Source: Mesorhabditis belari (lineage: Eukaryota > Nematoda > Chromadorea > Rhabditida > Rhabditidae). Taken from it: DNA of 64,000 bases. The position numbers were made by a program, and so were the translations under genes. Location: contig CAUEEP010000921.1 of the NCBI GenBank assembly GCA_958450365.1, positions 620,001 to 684,000 of the forward strand, in the 5' to 3' direction. This document shows, piece by piece, positions 12,094 through 24,500 of this stretch (position 1 is the first letter of the stretch; each line of letters opens with the position of its first letter). Under the pieces are notes generated by a model. The model saw only the letters and a list, made by a program, of their open reading frames with translations. It did no database searches and had not been told where the DNA came from.

Positions 12094-12454
12094 TAGCTTT
12101 TTCCTTTTTTTGAAAATTTTTGCTTTAGCTTCAGAAAATCATCTCTAACTCTAGGAAAACACTTTGTAAACAAACGATTGTTTGTCTTTTTCTCGTCTTA
12201 AGCGATTGAAAAGCTTTTGATTTAGCTTTAATTATCCTTTAATGATTTGATTTAGCTTTAATTATCCTTTGCAATTTCTAAATTTACATTTTTCCCCCAC
12301 ATTCAACGACTTTGATTTTTATTTTTACATTTTATTGCATTTCTTTTAACTTTTTCTGGTTTTCTTTTCATTTATTAATGTTTTCCTTTTAGAATGCACG
12401 TGGCTGATCTCGCTAAAGCGTCTGTCAACCCGAATGTGTGGCTTATGTTGATGT

Positions 12455-12965
12455 ATGATGTTTAATTTAATGTTTAATTTAATGTTTAATGATGTTTAAT
12501 AATGTTTAGTGATGTTTAGGGATGTTTAGTGATGTTTAGGGATGTTTAGGGATGTTTAATTTAATGTTTAATGATGCTTAGTGATGTTTAATAATGTTTA
12601 GTGATGTTTAGGGATGTTTAGGGATGTTTAATTTAATGTTTAATGATGTTTAGGGATGTTTAGGGATGTTTAGTGATGTTTAGGGATGTTTAGGGATGTT
12701 TAATAATGTTTAGTGATGTTTAGGGATGTTTAATTTAATATTTAATGATGTTTAATAATGTTTAGTGATGTTTAGTGATGTTTAGGGATGTTTAGGGATG
12801 TTTAATTTAATGTTTAATGATGTTTAGTGATGTTTAGGGATGTTTAGGGATGTTTAGTGATGTTTAGTGATGTTTAGGGATGTTTAATTTAATATTTAAT
12901 GATGTTTAGTGATGTTTAGGGATGTTTAGGGATGTTTAGGGATGTTTAATTTAATGTTTAATGTT
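12455..12965. repeat. 11-bp minisatellite (gatgtttaggg / gatgtttaatt)
   Basis: About 45 copies of an 11-bp unit alternating between gatgtttaggg, gatgtttagtg and tttaatttaat variants. Variants recur in blocks, suggesting higher-order duplication. Confidence 0.93.
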
Positions 12966-12992
12966 TATTTTTAGATTACTAAAACTAAAACT

Positions 12993-13365
12993 GGTACTTG
13001 TGGAGTATCCGGGGGGTCTTTCAATATCCGGGGGGGGTAAAATTTTATATACGTTATATACGACCCCTTTTAAAGATATTCAGCCGCTTAATTTTTTTGG
13101 ATCCCTTCCATTCGGTTATAGAAAAAGTCGACTGTAGTTTCTTTTAAATATTATTCCTGATGCTTAGTTATGCATAAAAACGCAAAAATATTGAGGGGAA
13201 AAATTCTTAAACCAAAAAATTCGACGTTTAATTAAGCGGCTGAATATCTTTAAAAGGGGTCGTATATAACGTATATAAAATTTTACCCCCCCGGATCTTA
13301 AAATTTTACCCCCCCCGGATCTTAAAATTTTACCCCCCCGGATACTCCACAAGTACCCTAAAACT
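12993..13365. mobile_element. Palindromic MITE with triplicated end
   Basis: Inverted arms: gtggagtatccggggg ... gtaaaattttatatacg at the left against the reverse complement at 13,245-13,362. On the right the end unit aaaattttacccccccggatctt is repeated three times. The centre (13,090-13,200) is unique. Confidence 0.75.
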
Positions 13366-13415
13366 TATGTTTTTTATGGATTCTGGCATGGGAGAAAGCA
13401 TAGAAACCAGGTTTA

Positions 13416-13640
13416 GAGCTCCGGTAATTCGGCTTTTTACAAAAAACCACCCCGCTAATCCCCAAAATAAATTTGAATTTTTAAAATTAGATAAAATTTT
13501 ACATCTATAGCCAAATCAGTCCAGCCGTTTCTTCTAAAATCGCGTAACAGACAGACACACAGAAATACTCTAGATAATAATAATTATGTAAAATAGAATT
13601 TCACATACAGTTTTCAAATACACATACAGTTCTAAGCAAA
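13416..13640. repeat. Isolated copy of the inverted-repeat inner arm
   Basis: Matches the segment at 11,480-11,700 (from gagctccggtaattcgg to acacatacagttctaag). It shows that the arm sequence also exists outside the large palindrome. Confidence 0.8.
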
Positions 13641-14164
13641 GAGCAAAGGGAGAAAGCATAGAAACCAGGTTTCGTTGGAAATTTCGATCTCGATTGATGG
13701 AAATCTCGATGGTAAAGTCGAATTTTCGCCTTTACTTTCTTTATTCTATAAGCTTAGACAATTTTGTAGATAAAGTACTGCGCCAGACGGCTTGCGTTTC
13801 TACCACTCCGCACTCTACAAAGCACAAAAACCCCAACAAAGCGAACGAATCCCCGATGATCATATAAGAGGACTATCCTCTTATATTTTTGAGTGATGAT
13901 CAATCTCTCCCCTTCCATTCTCCGTTCCTTTTGACTATTGTTCTGTTTCTTTTTCTTTTTCATCATATAGGAGTTCATCTCTCTTTTTTTTCACCTCAAA
14001 GATGAAAATCGTCCTTGACACCTCGGGCAAAAATAATATCCCTTTTTCCCTCGTGTTCCTCAATCCTTTTCTTATTTAAATACATTCAGCTTTAAATTTA
14101 GTAAAATTTTTCGCCTTTCACATCATTTTATTTAAAATTCGGTTTATTTGAAAGAATAAAATAA
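13641..14164. other. Stretch without recognisable gene
   Basis: No coding sequence or repeat that I can support. The minus-strand 74-residue frame at 13754-13978 is not family-like. Confidence 0.4.
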
Positions 14165-14640
14165 GAAACGGCTTTTGTCAGGTTCTTGAATGAGTACTGT
14201 TGCTTTGAAGGCTCATAACTTTGTCTAGAGATAGTATTATTGTAAACTTTTTTTATAGTAATGTAGAGGAGATTTAAAGCTTTCGAATGATACCAAATAG
14301 AGCCTGATTGGACTAGGGAATCTAGAGAAAACAGCAGCTAAACTTGAGCTTCTTATTTAAACTCTAAACTACAATAAACAAGACGCTCAAGTTTAGCTAC
14401 TGTTTTCTCTGGATTGGCTAGTCCAATCAAGCTCTATTTGGTATCATTTGAAAGCTTAGAATGTTCTCTATAAAAAAACGGCTTTTGTCCAGTTCTTGAA
14501 TGAGTACTGATGCTTGGAAGGTTCATAACTTTGTCTAGAGATAGTATTATTGTAAACTTTTTTTATAGTAATGCAGAGGAGATTTAAAGCTTTCCAATGA
14601 TACCAAATAGAAGTTTGTTGGAATAAGGAATCATTGGAGA
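14165..14640. repeat. Direct plus inverted repeats
   Basis: A ~135-bp block (from ggttcttgaatgagtactg to aatgataccaaatag) occurs at 14,181-14,311 and 14,490-14,614 in direct orientation. Between them a shorter inverted match (caatcaagctctatttggtatc) gives a local palindrome. Probably a decayed foldback element. Confidence 0.65.
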
Positions 14641-14849
14641 ATTAAGAAAGAAAACTCTTGAGTCAGAATCGTTGTCCCAAGAGAATCGAATTGGTTTTTC
14701 GGATTTTTGGAGAAGCCTTTTCCCACAGTATTTCTTTATTTATGAATTTATTATTAATATTTTTTCAATCTGCTTTTAGATTCAGATTCTACGTGCAATT
14801 TTGCGTGTAATTTTATCTCATTTGGTCAAGTCAATCGTTTTGTATGTCG

Positions 14850-15190
14850 TAGCCGATTATGAATTTCAGCCGATTATGAATGAGTGGGTCTAGGAGCGTC
14901 CAACCATCAAGTATTTGGTATCATTCAACGCAGAATCATTAATAATTATGTTAAATTTTCAAAATTAGAAAGATTGGATAAAAAGAAAAAAAATTAGAGC
15001 AAAAAAACTGTTTGTTCAAGAGGAAACTTTGAGGGCCCATAATTTTTTTTCTTTTTATCAAAACTTTCTAATTTTAAAAATTTAACATAATTATTAATGA
15101 TTCTGCGTTGAATGATACCAAATACTTGATGGTTGGACGCTCCTAGACCCACTCATTCATAATCTGCTGAAATTCATAATCGGCTACAGG
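14850..15190. mobile_element. Palindromic MITE
   Basis: Arms of ~130 bp: gattatgaatgagtgggtct ... aatttaacataattattaat and its reverse complement, with a ~70-bp centre containing caagaggaaactttgaggg. No coding capacity. Confidence 0.8.
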
Positions 15191-15557
15191 GGGCCCCCCC
15201 TTTTATGAAATTGCATAATACGGTAATTTTTAACCGACCAATATAAATTTCTAAGATTTAAAAGCTATTTCGCGTTATCAAATTTCATAGCCAAAAAATA
15301 TAAAATTTAGGGGTGGTTCTATCATTTTGCAGCGATTTTCTTGGCCCAATAAAAACACTTTCTTGATCATTTTCTTCGTCCAGGCTTGATCCTAAGGCTT
15401 GATTTTTGCTAAAATTAAAAGTTAAATATAATATATTGACTACAAAAACTTGGGATGCTGTATAAACACCGAATATTTACTTTTGATCTTATTTACAACT
15501 CTCCAGAGAAATCTAAAACCTGTTTACTGGCAACTGTTTTTAGGATCAGCTTTTAGG

Positions 15558-18500
15558 ATGTCCCCTCTCGCATCAGCATTCCTTTTCCAATCCCTAATTG
15601 TCTGTATTCAAGCTCTGAATGTGGCGATTATCGGTGAAGGAGTGATCGGCACATCGACGGCTCTTGCTATTAAACGTCTTGACAAAGATGTCAACATCAC
15701 TGTGAGTCTTGATTTGATTTGATTTCATTTCATTTTCATTTTTCCAGGTCTACCACGATAAAGACTTCAAAGACATTCTCTCACACGGAATTGCCGGATT
15801 GTTTAGAATTGATGATGGAAAGCCCATTAACAGGTTGAACAAAGAAATCAGAAAGAAATCTTGTAAACAGGGTTGGCACTAGGCCTAGGCCAGAGCCCAA
15901 CCAGAAGCTAGCTTAGGGCTTGGCTTCCAATGAGGCCAGGGACTTTTTGTGGGCCGAACAAGTCAAGATCTCTAGCCTATGGCCTAGCCTGCCTTGAAAA
16001 TTGTCTGATCAGCTGAATCACTGATCTGATCAGCTGACCGGAAGAATGGTAGGAACAACCCAGCTTGTCTAGCTTCTGGAATATCTAAATACAAGGCTTA
16101 CTTATAATATGTAGCCTTATATGTGTAATAATCTAGCCTTATGTGAAGGCAGTTTAAGTCGAAAATGCGTTAGATTACTTAAAGTTTGTTGTAATTTCAT
16201 TTTTCTAACATTTTTACATTTATATACCAATTTTTAACCCGATCAGTCGACTATAAGAAAAGCTAGGGTCATTAGAAGCTCGGTAAATAAATGCTAGCAG
16301 ATAATTTTGTCCATAAAAACTGGTGAAGGCAGTGAACTTTTCAATGATTTTCATTTATTGGTGTTTTAAAGACCCTAATAAAGTCTAAATGATTACTTTT
16401 TGCTTGAAGCTTTTGGCCTATTAGCTTTGGAATCATTTAGAGCACCGAAAATAAGCTTAGTTAAGCTTTTAAAGCTTCTGAAACACCAAAAGAAGCTTAA
16501 TTAAGTTTTTACAGCTTTTAAAACACCCAAAATAAGCTTAGTTAAGCTTTTAAAGCTTCTAAAGCACTCAAAATAAGCTTATTTAAGCTTATTTAAGATT
16601 TTAAAGCTTCTAAAGCACCAAAAATAAGCTTAGTTAAGCTTTTTTAAAGCATCAAAAATAAGCTTAGTTAAGCTTTTAAAGCTTCTAAAGCACCCAAATA
16701 AGCTTAGTTAAGCTTAGTTAAGCTTTTAAAGCTTTTAAAGCATCAGCATTAAAGCATAAGCTCGTTTACAAAAATGACCCTAGCTTTTCTTATAGTCGAC
16801 TGATCGGGTTAAAAATTGGTATATAAATGTAAAAATGTTAGAAAAATGAAATTACAACAAACTTTAAGTAATCTAACGCATTTTCGACTTAAACTGCCTT
16901 CATATAAGGCTAGATTATTACACATATAAGGCTACATATTATAAGTAAGCCTTGTATTTAGATATTCCAGAAGCTAGACAAGCTGGGTTGTTCCTACCAT
17001 TCTTCCGGTCAGCTGATCAGACAATTTTCAAGGCAGGCTAGGCCATAGGCTAGAGATCTTGACTTGTTCGGCCCACAAAAAGTCCCTGGCCTCATTGGAA
17101 GCCAAGCCCTAAGCTAGCTTCTGGTTGGGCTCTGGCCTAGGCCTAGTACCAACCCTGATTTAGAGATTCCAGAAGCTAGACAAGCTGGGTTTGCCTTCAT
17201 CTTAAGGCTTAACACATATTATGGATCACTCTGTCCATCTACTGTTATCATTTTTAAAGCTTTAGACTTTACGGTGCTCAAACATTCGAACGTTTGGCTG
17301 AATTGTGGCGAGAATTCGGCGGCAATAGCGGCGTGCAATTGGTTTCTGGACACATTTTGAGTCAAAGTCAAGAGAAACTTGATGCACAGGTTGTGAAATA
17401 GTGAAGCTTTTTTCAAATAGTGAAGTTCTTTCAACTTCATCTCCTCCAATGGCTTCAATGGTCGGAATTTAGTGGGAAAACTACGGACAAGTTGTCTACA
17501 ATTATGTCAATTTAACATATCCGCAGCTACACAGTCAATTCAAGCTGGAAAAGTGGGTTCTCTCTTTGCAAAATGGGTACGGCTTTCAATAAAAAATTAC
17601 AGTGATGAGTTGTACAAAGCGATTCACTACACAGCTTTCACTTCAGAAGGAGCGAGGTGAGTAGTTAGAGTGTTTTGTAAGAAAATTCTCGAAAACTATC
17701 GTAATCTTGTCTCGATGATTGCAAAAGAACTCAAAATTAATCGAAGCACGCTATTTTGCAATGTCCAAGACGCCTGTGTTTTTTGTCAAAGCTGGAGTGA
17801 ACGCTTAAAATTAAAATCAACGCTTAAAATTATTTGAAAGACGTTTTGATGGGCCGAGTTTTACCCTGGAGCCGATCCTAGCAAATTTATCAGCAAGATG
17901 GATTTATCAGCAAGACTCAGCACATCGGAGGCGATGAGCAAGACTCAGCACCTGCTCATCGCCTCCGAATCGTTCGTTCCACTGGTTTGGAAACACCGGA
18001 GCTGTTTGCAATCGTCCTTTTGCAATCGTCTCTCTAAATTTGGTTCCTTATCTCTCTAAATTTGGTTCTAAAACTCTAAGAATGGCCCCTGATTTGCCCG
18101 ATTTGAATCCGCTTGACTTTTCCATCTAGTAAGTTCTGACAAAGGCATTTGCAAAGCCACAAGTGCAAAAGCTTTGCAAAGCCACAAGTTTGGCATCTCT
18201 TTGTGTTGTCCTGAAGAAGGCTTGAGCTAAATGACGTCATCGTCATGATGACCGGATGACCCTACCTTCATGCTTCGATGGTTTCCTAAAAAGACTCCGG
18301 GCTTGCATCCAAGCCCAAGGCGAATATTTCGAAAACAATTGTTAAACTGTTAAACATTGTTTGTGATCTTCTAAATAAATTGTTATCTTCTAAATTGTTA
18401 TCTTTTAAGTTATTCCGCAAAGAGCCCTTTAAAATTGTCACAATTCATTAGGAGCACGTGTGGCTGACTGGTTAAGTGTCTTTTATCTTAATCGGAAGGT

Positions 18501-21500
18501 CGAGGGTTCGAACCCCACATGCGACATGGTCACCCCCTTCGGATTTCCTTTCCCTTCGGGTTGAGAGGTTTTCTGGAGGGCAGTCTGGTGGTTGTGGCCC
18601 CAGTTCTTTAAAGTGACAAGCCACTCCTTCATCGTCATCTTCCCTTCACCACCAAAAAAGCTATTTAGTTCCCCATTGAGCTTAGGGTTAGGGAGCCGTC
18701 TGTCATGACGTGGGTTAAGTTAAGATATAGCCTAGTATTGTGTGTGTCGTTGTATTGTGATTGATATATTTCGTGTATGCGATAAATTCACCACTGGTAG
18801 CCCCAGTCGGTATTTTTAAAAAATTCTCGTCAAAATCCGAATCAAAACAGCTTCAGAAATATTGCACAATCTGCCGCTAGTCACCTTACAACAAATTCCT
18901 CATAATTCTCATTCACTAAAACCTCAATTATCGGATTTCGCTGATCAAGAATCATTTGTGCTAAATCTTGCAAGATGAAGACAAAACTAGATGTTAGGAG
19001 ACGCGCCTCGTCTAGACGTGCCATTTTTTCGTTTGTATGGGAATTTGGTGGAATTTGGTGTCGGCGGGCGCTGTCTGGTCGCATTCTTTCGCCCGCGCCT
19101 CCACGAAACCCACTTTGCAAAGAAGAAAAAGAAAAAGAAAACGGGATGTCCTCAATCGTTGTCTCTCTTTCTTCCGAAACTATTCGATTTCAATAACCAA
19201 ATCTATTCATAAACGCCGTGAAATAAAATCGATACCTTGCAAGAGTTTTCCCGTTATTAACGAGCTTTTACTGTGTTGCAAAACTTTTTACACACCCTGT
19301 AGATTGAGCTATTTTTAATGAAAGTTCTATTTTAGATATATTCCTTGGATGAAGAAACTCCTTGAAGAGACCTATGACGTCATGTATATAAAGCAGCACA
19401 TCGACAGTGTTGAAGAGGTTTGTTAATAAATTTACTCATCAAAAGAATTGACACTGTAAAACACTAGCTTTCGAATGGCGACTCGAGTAGACCGTCCTAA
19501 ACCATACCTACCTAAATACTGTAAAAGTACCCGGCATAATGACGGTGTGGAGTGTCACGTAGTCTAGCTTTGACGGTGCGGAGTGTTGCGTAGTCTAGCT
19601 TTGACGGTTCGGAGTGTCACATAGCCTAGCTTTGACGGTGCGGAGTGTCACGTAGTCTAGCTTTGACGGTTCGGAGTGTGGTGTAGTCTAGCTTTGACGG
19701 TTCGGAGTGTTGTGTAGTCTAGCTTTGACGGTGCGGGTCCGCAGCTTGGGCGGGGTGGTGTCTAGCTTTGCGGTGCGGGTGTCAGTAGTCTAGCTTGACG
19801 GTGCGGGGTGTGGTGTAGTCGCTCGGGTGTTGTGTAGTCTAGCTTTGACGGTGCGGAGTGTCACGTAGTCTAGCTTTGACGGTTCGGAGTGTCACATAGT
19901 CTAGCTTTGACGGTGCGGAGTGTGGTGTAGTCTAGCTTTAAACGCGTTTTTCTCGACACTGGTGTATGCTACACTGCGCACTTAGGTATCAAAAAAATAG
20001 CTGAAATTCAGCTATTTTTTGATACCAAAGACGCATTTTTGAAAGTACGGGCACCTTGAAAAAAATGAAATACTAAAAAACTTTTGCGACTTCGCGACTG
20101 TACGAGCGGGACACTATTACAGTATTTACGGTAGTTATCGTAAGCCAACCCATAAAATAAGTTTAACCTTATCTTTATAACTAACTGGGATGCGTACGGT
20201 AAACTTGTAACAAAAAAATCTGTCGGTTCTTTTTTGTCGTCGGCAATTGAAGGTTTTTCGGGTTTTTCTCAGCACCAACCTTTTGATTTTGACTATTTTG
20301 ACTAGCATTCGATGCAGAATAAAACTGCGCGTCGAATGACACCAAAATCAACTCGAAATATAATATCCATGCAAAGTTGTTGGCTAAAAACCTAAACTCC
20401 GTCCATTAAACCTTTTGCCGTTGACAATTTAAGATTTTTTGCTCATAACTTTGCATGGATATTACATTTTGAGTTGATTTTGGTATCATTCGATGCGCAA
20501 TTTGATTCTACATCAAATGACATTCAAAATAGTCAAAATAAAAAGGTTGGTGCTGAGAAAAATATGAAAAACTTTAAATTGTCAAGAAAAAAAGGATAGA
20601 CCTATTTTTTTGTTACAAATCTAGGGTACGGTAGGTAATCTAGGTAATCTAGGGTAGCCGAGTCATGATTTAAAGTCATCTAGCCAAGTTAAAGCTGAGA
20701 AAACTGAATCAGTTTCACGTTCAGCTCGGTGATGACGGCTACGATGTTGTGGTAAACTGTGGTGGGCTTGCTGGAGGAAAGTTGGCTGGTTAGTTTAAAA
20801 AAATTGAAATGCTATTGAGCAAAAACAAGGAAAAATTGACATTTCAGCCGATGGCGATGAAAAGAAAATGTACCCGATTCGTGGGCTTTTGCTGAAAACA
20901 AACGCGAGTTGGCAGAAACATTTTCTCTACAGAGATTTCACCACTTTCACGATTCCCGTGTAAGAGTTGAAAACTTGAAAATGAAAGGATTGGGTTGGTG
21001 AATTGAAAACTGCCGGACTTTGAACTGGACTTTGAACTGGACTTTGAACTGGACTTTGAACTGGACTTTGAACTGGACTTTGAACTGGACTTTGAACTGG
21101 ACTTTGAACTGGACTTTGAACTGGACTTTGAACTAAACTTTGAACTTTATATCGGTTCCTCTCAGAAATCTTGATCTTTTGACAGTATTTTCATCATGAA
21201 AAGCTATCATTTAAGCTATCAAAGCTTGGCTAGCAAAACTCAAAGCCAATTCGATTCTATTGGAACATTTCTTGGAACAAACGATTTTCGACGATTCTGG
21301 GGCACAAATTTTAACATTAAATTCATTTGGATTAATTTTAAACTTAAAAACATAAAGCATTACCTTCTCACAAGCGATCTCTCTCCAAACTTGTGGCCTT
21401 TCCTGCTTCAGACAGCTTCAGACAGCTTCAGACTGCTGCTTCAGACATTTTGTTGACAATCTGTAAATCTTAGTTGAATGGTTAACCTCTGAGAATATCC

Positions 21501-24500
21501 AATTTTTGACTGCTTCTTCCGAATCGAAGTGTTCTCCCGCAAGCTCATTACTCATGGTCCGAAATAAATAGTAATCAAAAGGGGCCGCGGTCCGGACTGT
21601 ATGGGGAATGCGCCAAAAGTGCCCAAACAAGGCTATTTACTTTAGAGCGAGTCAGTTTTGCAACATGATTTGATTGCATTAAGGGTCGTCTTGCTATCCA
21701 ACAACTCCCAGTACACCACTCTCTCCATATCCCAGAAAACAAGATTAGACTAAAGTATACTGTATGGCTAAACACGACTGTACGGGGGGGGATGGGGCAC
21801 TATTGGGTGAATTGTTGGTGAATTGAAAACTGCCGGACTTTGAACTAAAATTTATTCAGCATAAAATCATCAATTCATTCCAAATAATTTCCATTATTAT
21901 TGACGACTTCTGCCCATTTCACAGGCAATTTGCGGATTCCTCTTTCGTGGTAGGACTTTGGTTTGTGTGTGAGACAAGTGTGAGACTCGAAAATGGAGGA
22001 CTGGAAGATGTCGAGATGTCCCAGTTTGAGCACTTTCTTCAAAAGAAACCCATTTTGGTGTCAATGGAAAAGTTGTAGAGAATAAAAAATTAGGCTTATA
22101 GCGAAATTTCCAAAAAGATACGCTTAGTAGTTTTGCTTAAAATGCAAGTTTTGTTCCAAGTTTTGTGAAAATTCGTAAATTTGACATTTCTTGAAAACCA
22201 GTTTTTGAATCGTTCTGAAAATTTGGATATAAGCTTAATTTTTGATTCTCTACAACTTTTCCATTGACACCAAAATGGGTTTCTTTTGAAGAAAGTGCTT
22301 AAACTGTGACTTATGACAATAGACGGCGGTTTTCAATTCACCAACCCAATAAATTTGAAATTTCCTAAAATTATCCTTTTTTAACATTATCTTTTTTAAC
22401 ATTATCCTTTTCTAACATTATCCTTTCCTATCCCTTTCATTCCAGAATTGATGCCGTTTACGTTGGGACAATCAAAGAGGAACACAATGATTCACTCGTC
22501 ATCGATGAGGAATCGATTGAGAAAATCTGGGGTGCATATCTCGAGTTGCAGCCAGCGTTCAAGGTGAGTTTGAGTCAAATTGCCGAAACTTATCGCAATT
22601 TTTGAGCAATATCTGTAGCTGTAGCTTGGCGAAACGATTTAATTCCTTTTTAATCTAAAAATTGTGATATTTTCTATTACAAAGGCTTGAAAGATTCGGC
22701 CAAAAAAACCCTTAGTACGCAACTTTACTCATTTATTCAAGCTTTTTCTAGTTTCCTTTTCAAAATGCTATCAGTTTTCTCGCTTTTTTTTTTGATAAAT
22801 TTAAGCTTTAAGCTAACATTTGGATTAGACTTCGGAAAACAAAACTTAACCAAAACCAAAACTACCAAAACCAAAACCATAACAAAACCAAAACCAAAAC
22901 AAACCAAAACCACAACCAAAACCAAAACCAAAACTAACCAAAACCCTCCAATATCTCGCGACTGGGAGGAGCTAGCGAAAATCTGTTTGCAGATTTGAAA
23001 TCAGCATCCAAAAATCTATCCCATAGGCTATTTTTTGTTTCGAAATTTCGAGGTCGTGTTTTGGTTTTGGTTTTGGTTTTGGTTTTGGTCTGTTTTGGTT
23101 TTGGTTTTGGTTTTGGTTTTGGTTTTGGTCTGTTTTGGTTTTGGTTTTGTTTGCCGAAGTCTAATTTGGATAATTTTTGAAGTTAACTTCAAGCTAAAAC
23201 AATGAAATTTGAAAGTTTCAAGAAAAATTCATCGTCAAGAAGCCGATTGCATGTTTCATTTCATAAAAGCTCATCTTTTTCCTCATAAAAACACCACCTG
23301 GTTGAATATTTTTGTTCAAAAAAACATTTGTTTTGAGCTTTTTAAACAAGAAGAAGAGTCAAATAAAGCATATGAGAGCTCTGGATGGATGAAATGAATG
23401 AATTTCAATTGAAATGAATGAGTTCAATGAATCTTTTCCAGTGGTGCTCAAGTAGGAAGGAATCAAAAGTAGGAAGGAATCAAATCCATAGAATAATGCA
23501 GAAAATGTACCATAGTAACAATATCAAACATCAATTTGCCTAGTAGACAAATTGTCAGATAAGCATCAGGCCGAAAACTAGACTCTAGGCTCGAAAACTA
23601 GGCTCTAGGCACGAAAACTAGGCTCTAGGCACGAAAACTAGGCTCTAGGCTCGAAAACTAGGCTCTAGGCACGAAAACTAGGCTCTAGGCACGAAAACTA
23701 GGCTCTAGGCTCGAAAACTAGGCTCTAGGCTCGAAAACTAGGCCAGGCTCGAAAACTAGGCTCTAGGCACGAAAACTAGGCTCTGGCCGAAAACTGGGCT
23801 CTAGGCACGAAACTAGGCTCTGGGCACGAAAACTAGACTCTGGGCTCGACCAGACTCAGGCCGACTGGGCTCTGGGCCGAAAACTAGGCTCTAGGCTCGA
23901 AACTAGGCTCTAGGCCGACTGCTCTGGCCGACCGACTCTAGGCTCGAAAACTAGGCTCTAGGCTCGAAAACTAGGCTCTGAATGTCACCAGCAGTTCTAC
24001 TTTTCAATAATTCCGTTATTTCTTTAGCCCCTTTGCCCACTTTTCCCGTTTCATGTGTGGACAGGATGGGGATGAGTCACCGCCCCTTTCCTGCTCAAGA
24101 AAAGCTGCAGATTGAGTTGCGGAGAATTTTGAGCGCATCATTCCAAGGCTTTAATAAAAATCTCAAAAGCGTTCTACCATTTGTAGAAAGAAATTCTTTA
24201 TAGAAAATTATCACAATTTTCATATTAGAAAGGAATTAAAGCAATTCACAAAACTACAGCCAAAATATAGCCAAAAAACTGCGAGACAATTTTGCGGCCT
24301 CTATAGAAAGGCTTTAACAAAAACTTTCTCAAGAATTTCAATTAATTTTTAAAAAGCCAAGCTCTAATAAAGCTCTTGGCTTATAATGTAATCAATTTTT
24401 GGCTTTTTGGCTTTTTGACAACCAAGGCTCACTTATTCCAGGACGTAGAGATCATCGATCGTTTTGTCGGTCTTCGTCCGGCTCGCGTGGGCGGAGCGAG

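Larger units (their letters stand above)
8621..12215. mobile_element. ~3.6-kb inverted-repeat element carrying tRNA-Gln in each arm
   Basis: The left arm (about 8621-9660) and right arm (about 11420-12215) are near-perfect reverse complements. Both contain the tRNA-Gln gene, the block ending gcattctgctgtgtcaaaaa, a block ending accaccccgctaatcccc, and the outer end taatgttggc...cttaagacgag. The left arm has an extra ~240 bp GC-rich insert (8700-8940). A second partial copy of the inner arm lies at 11210-11410. The spacer (9660-11420) holds TTAGGC repeats, a tRNA-like sequence and two MITE copies. Such a structure could be a large foldback transposon or a segmental inverted duplication; I see no transposase. 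Confidence 0.8.
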
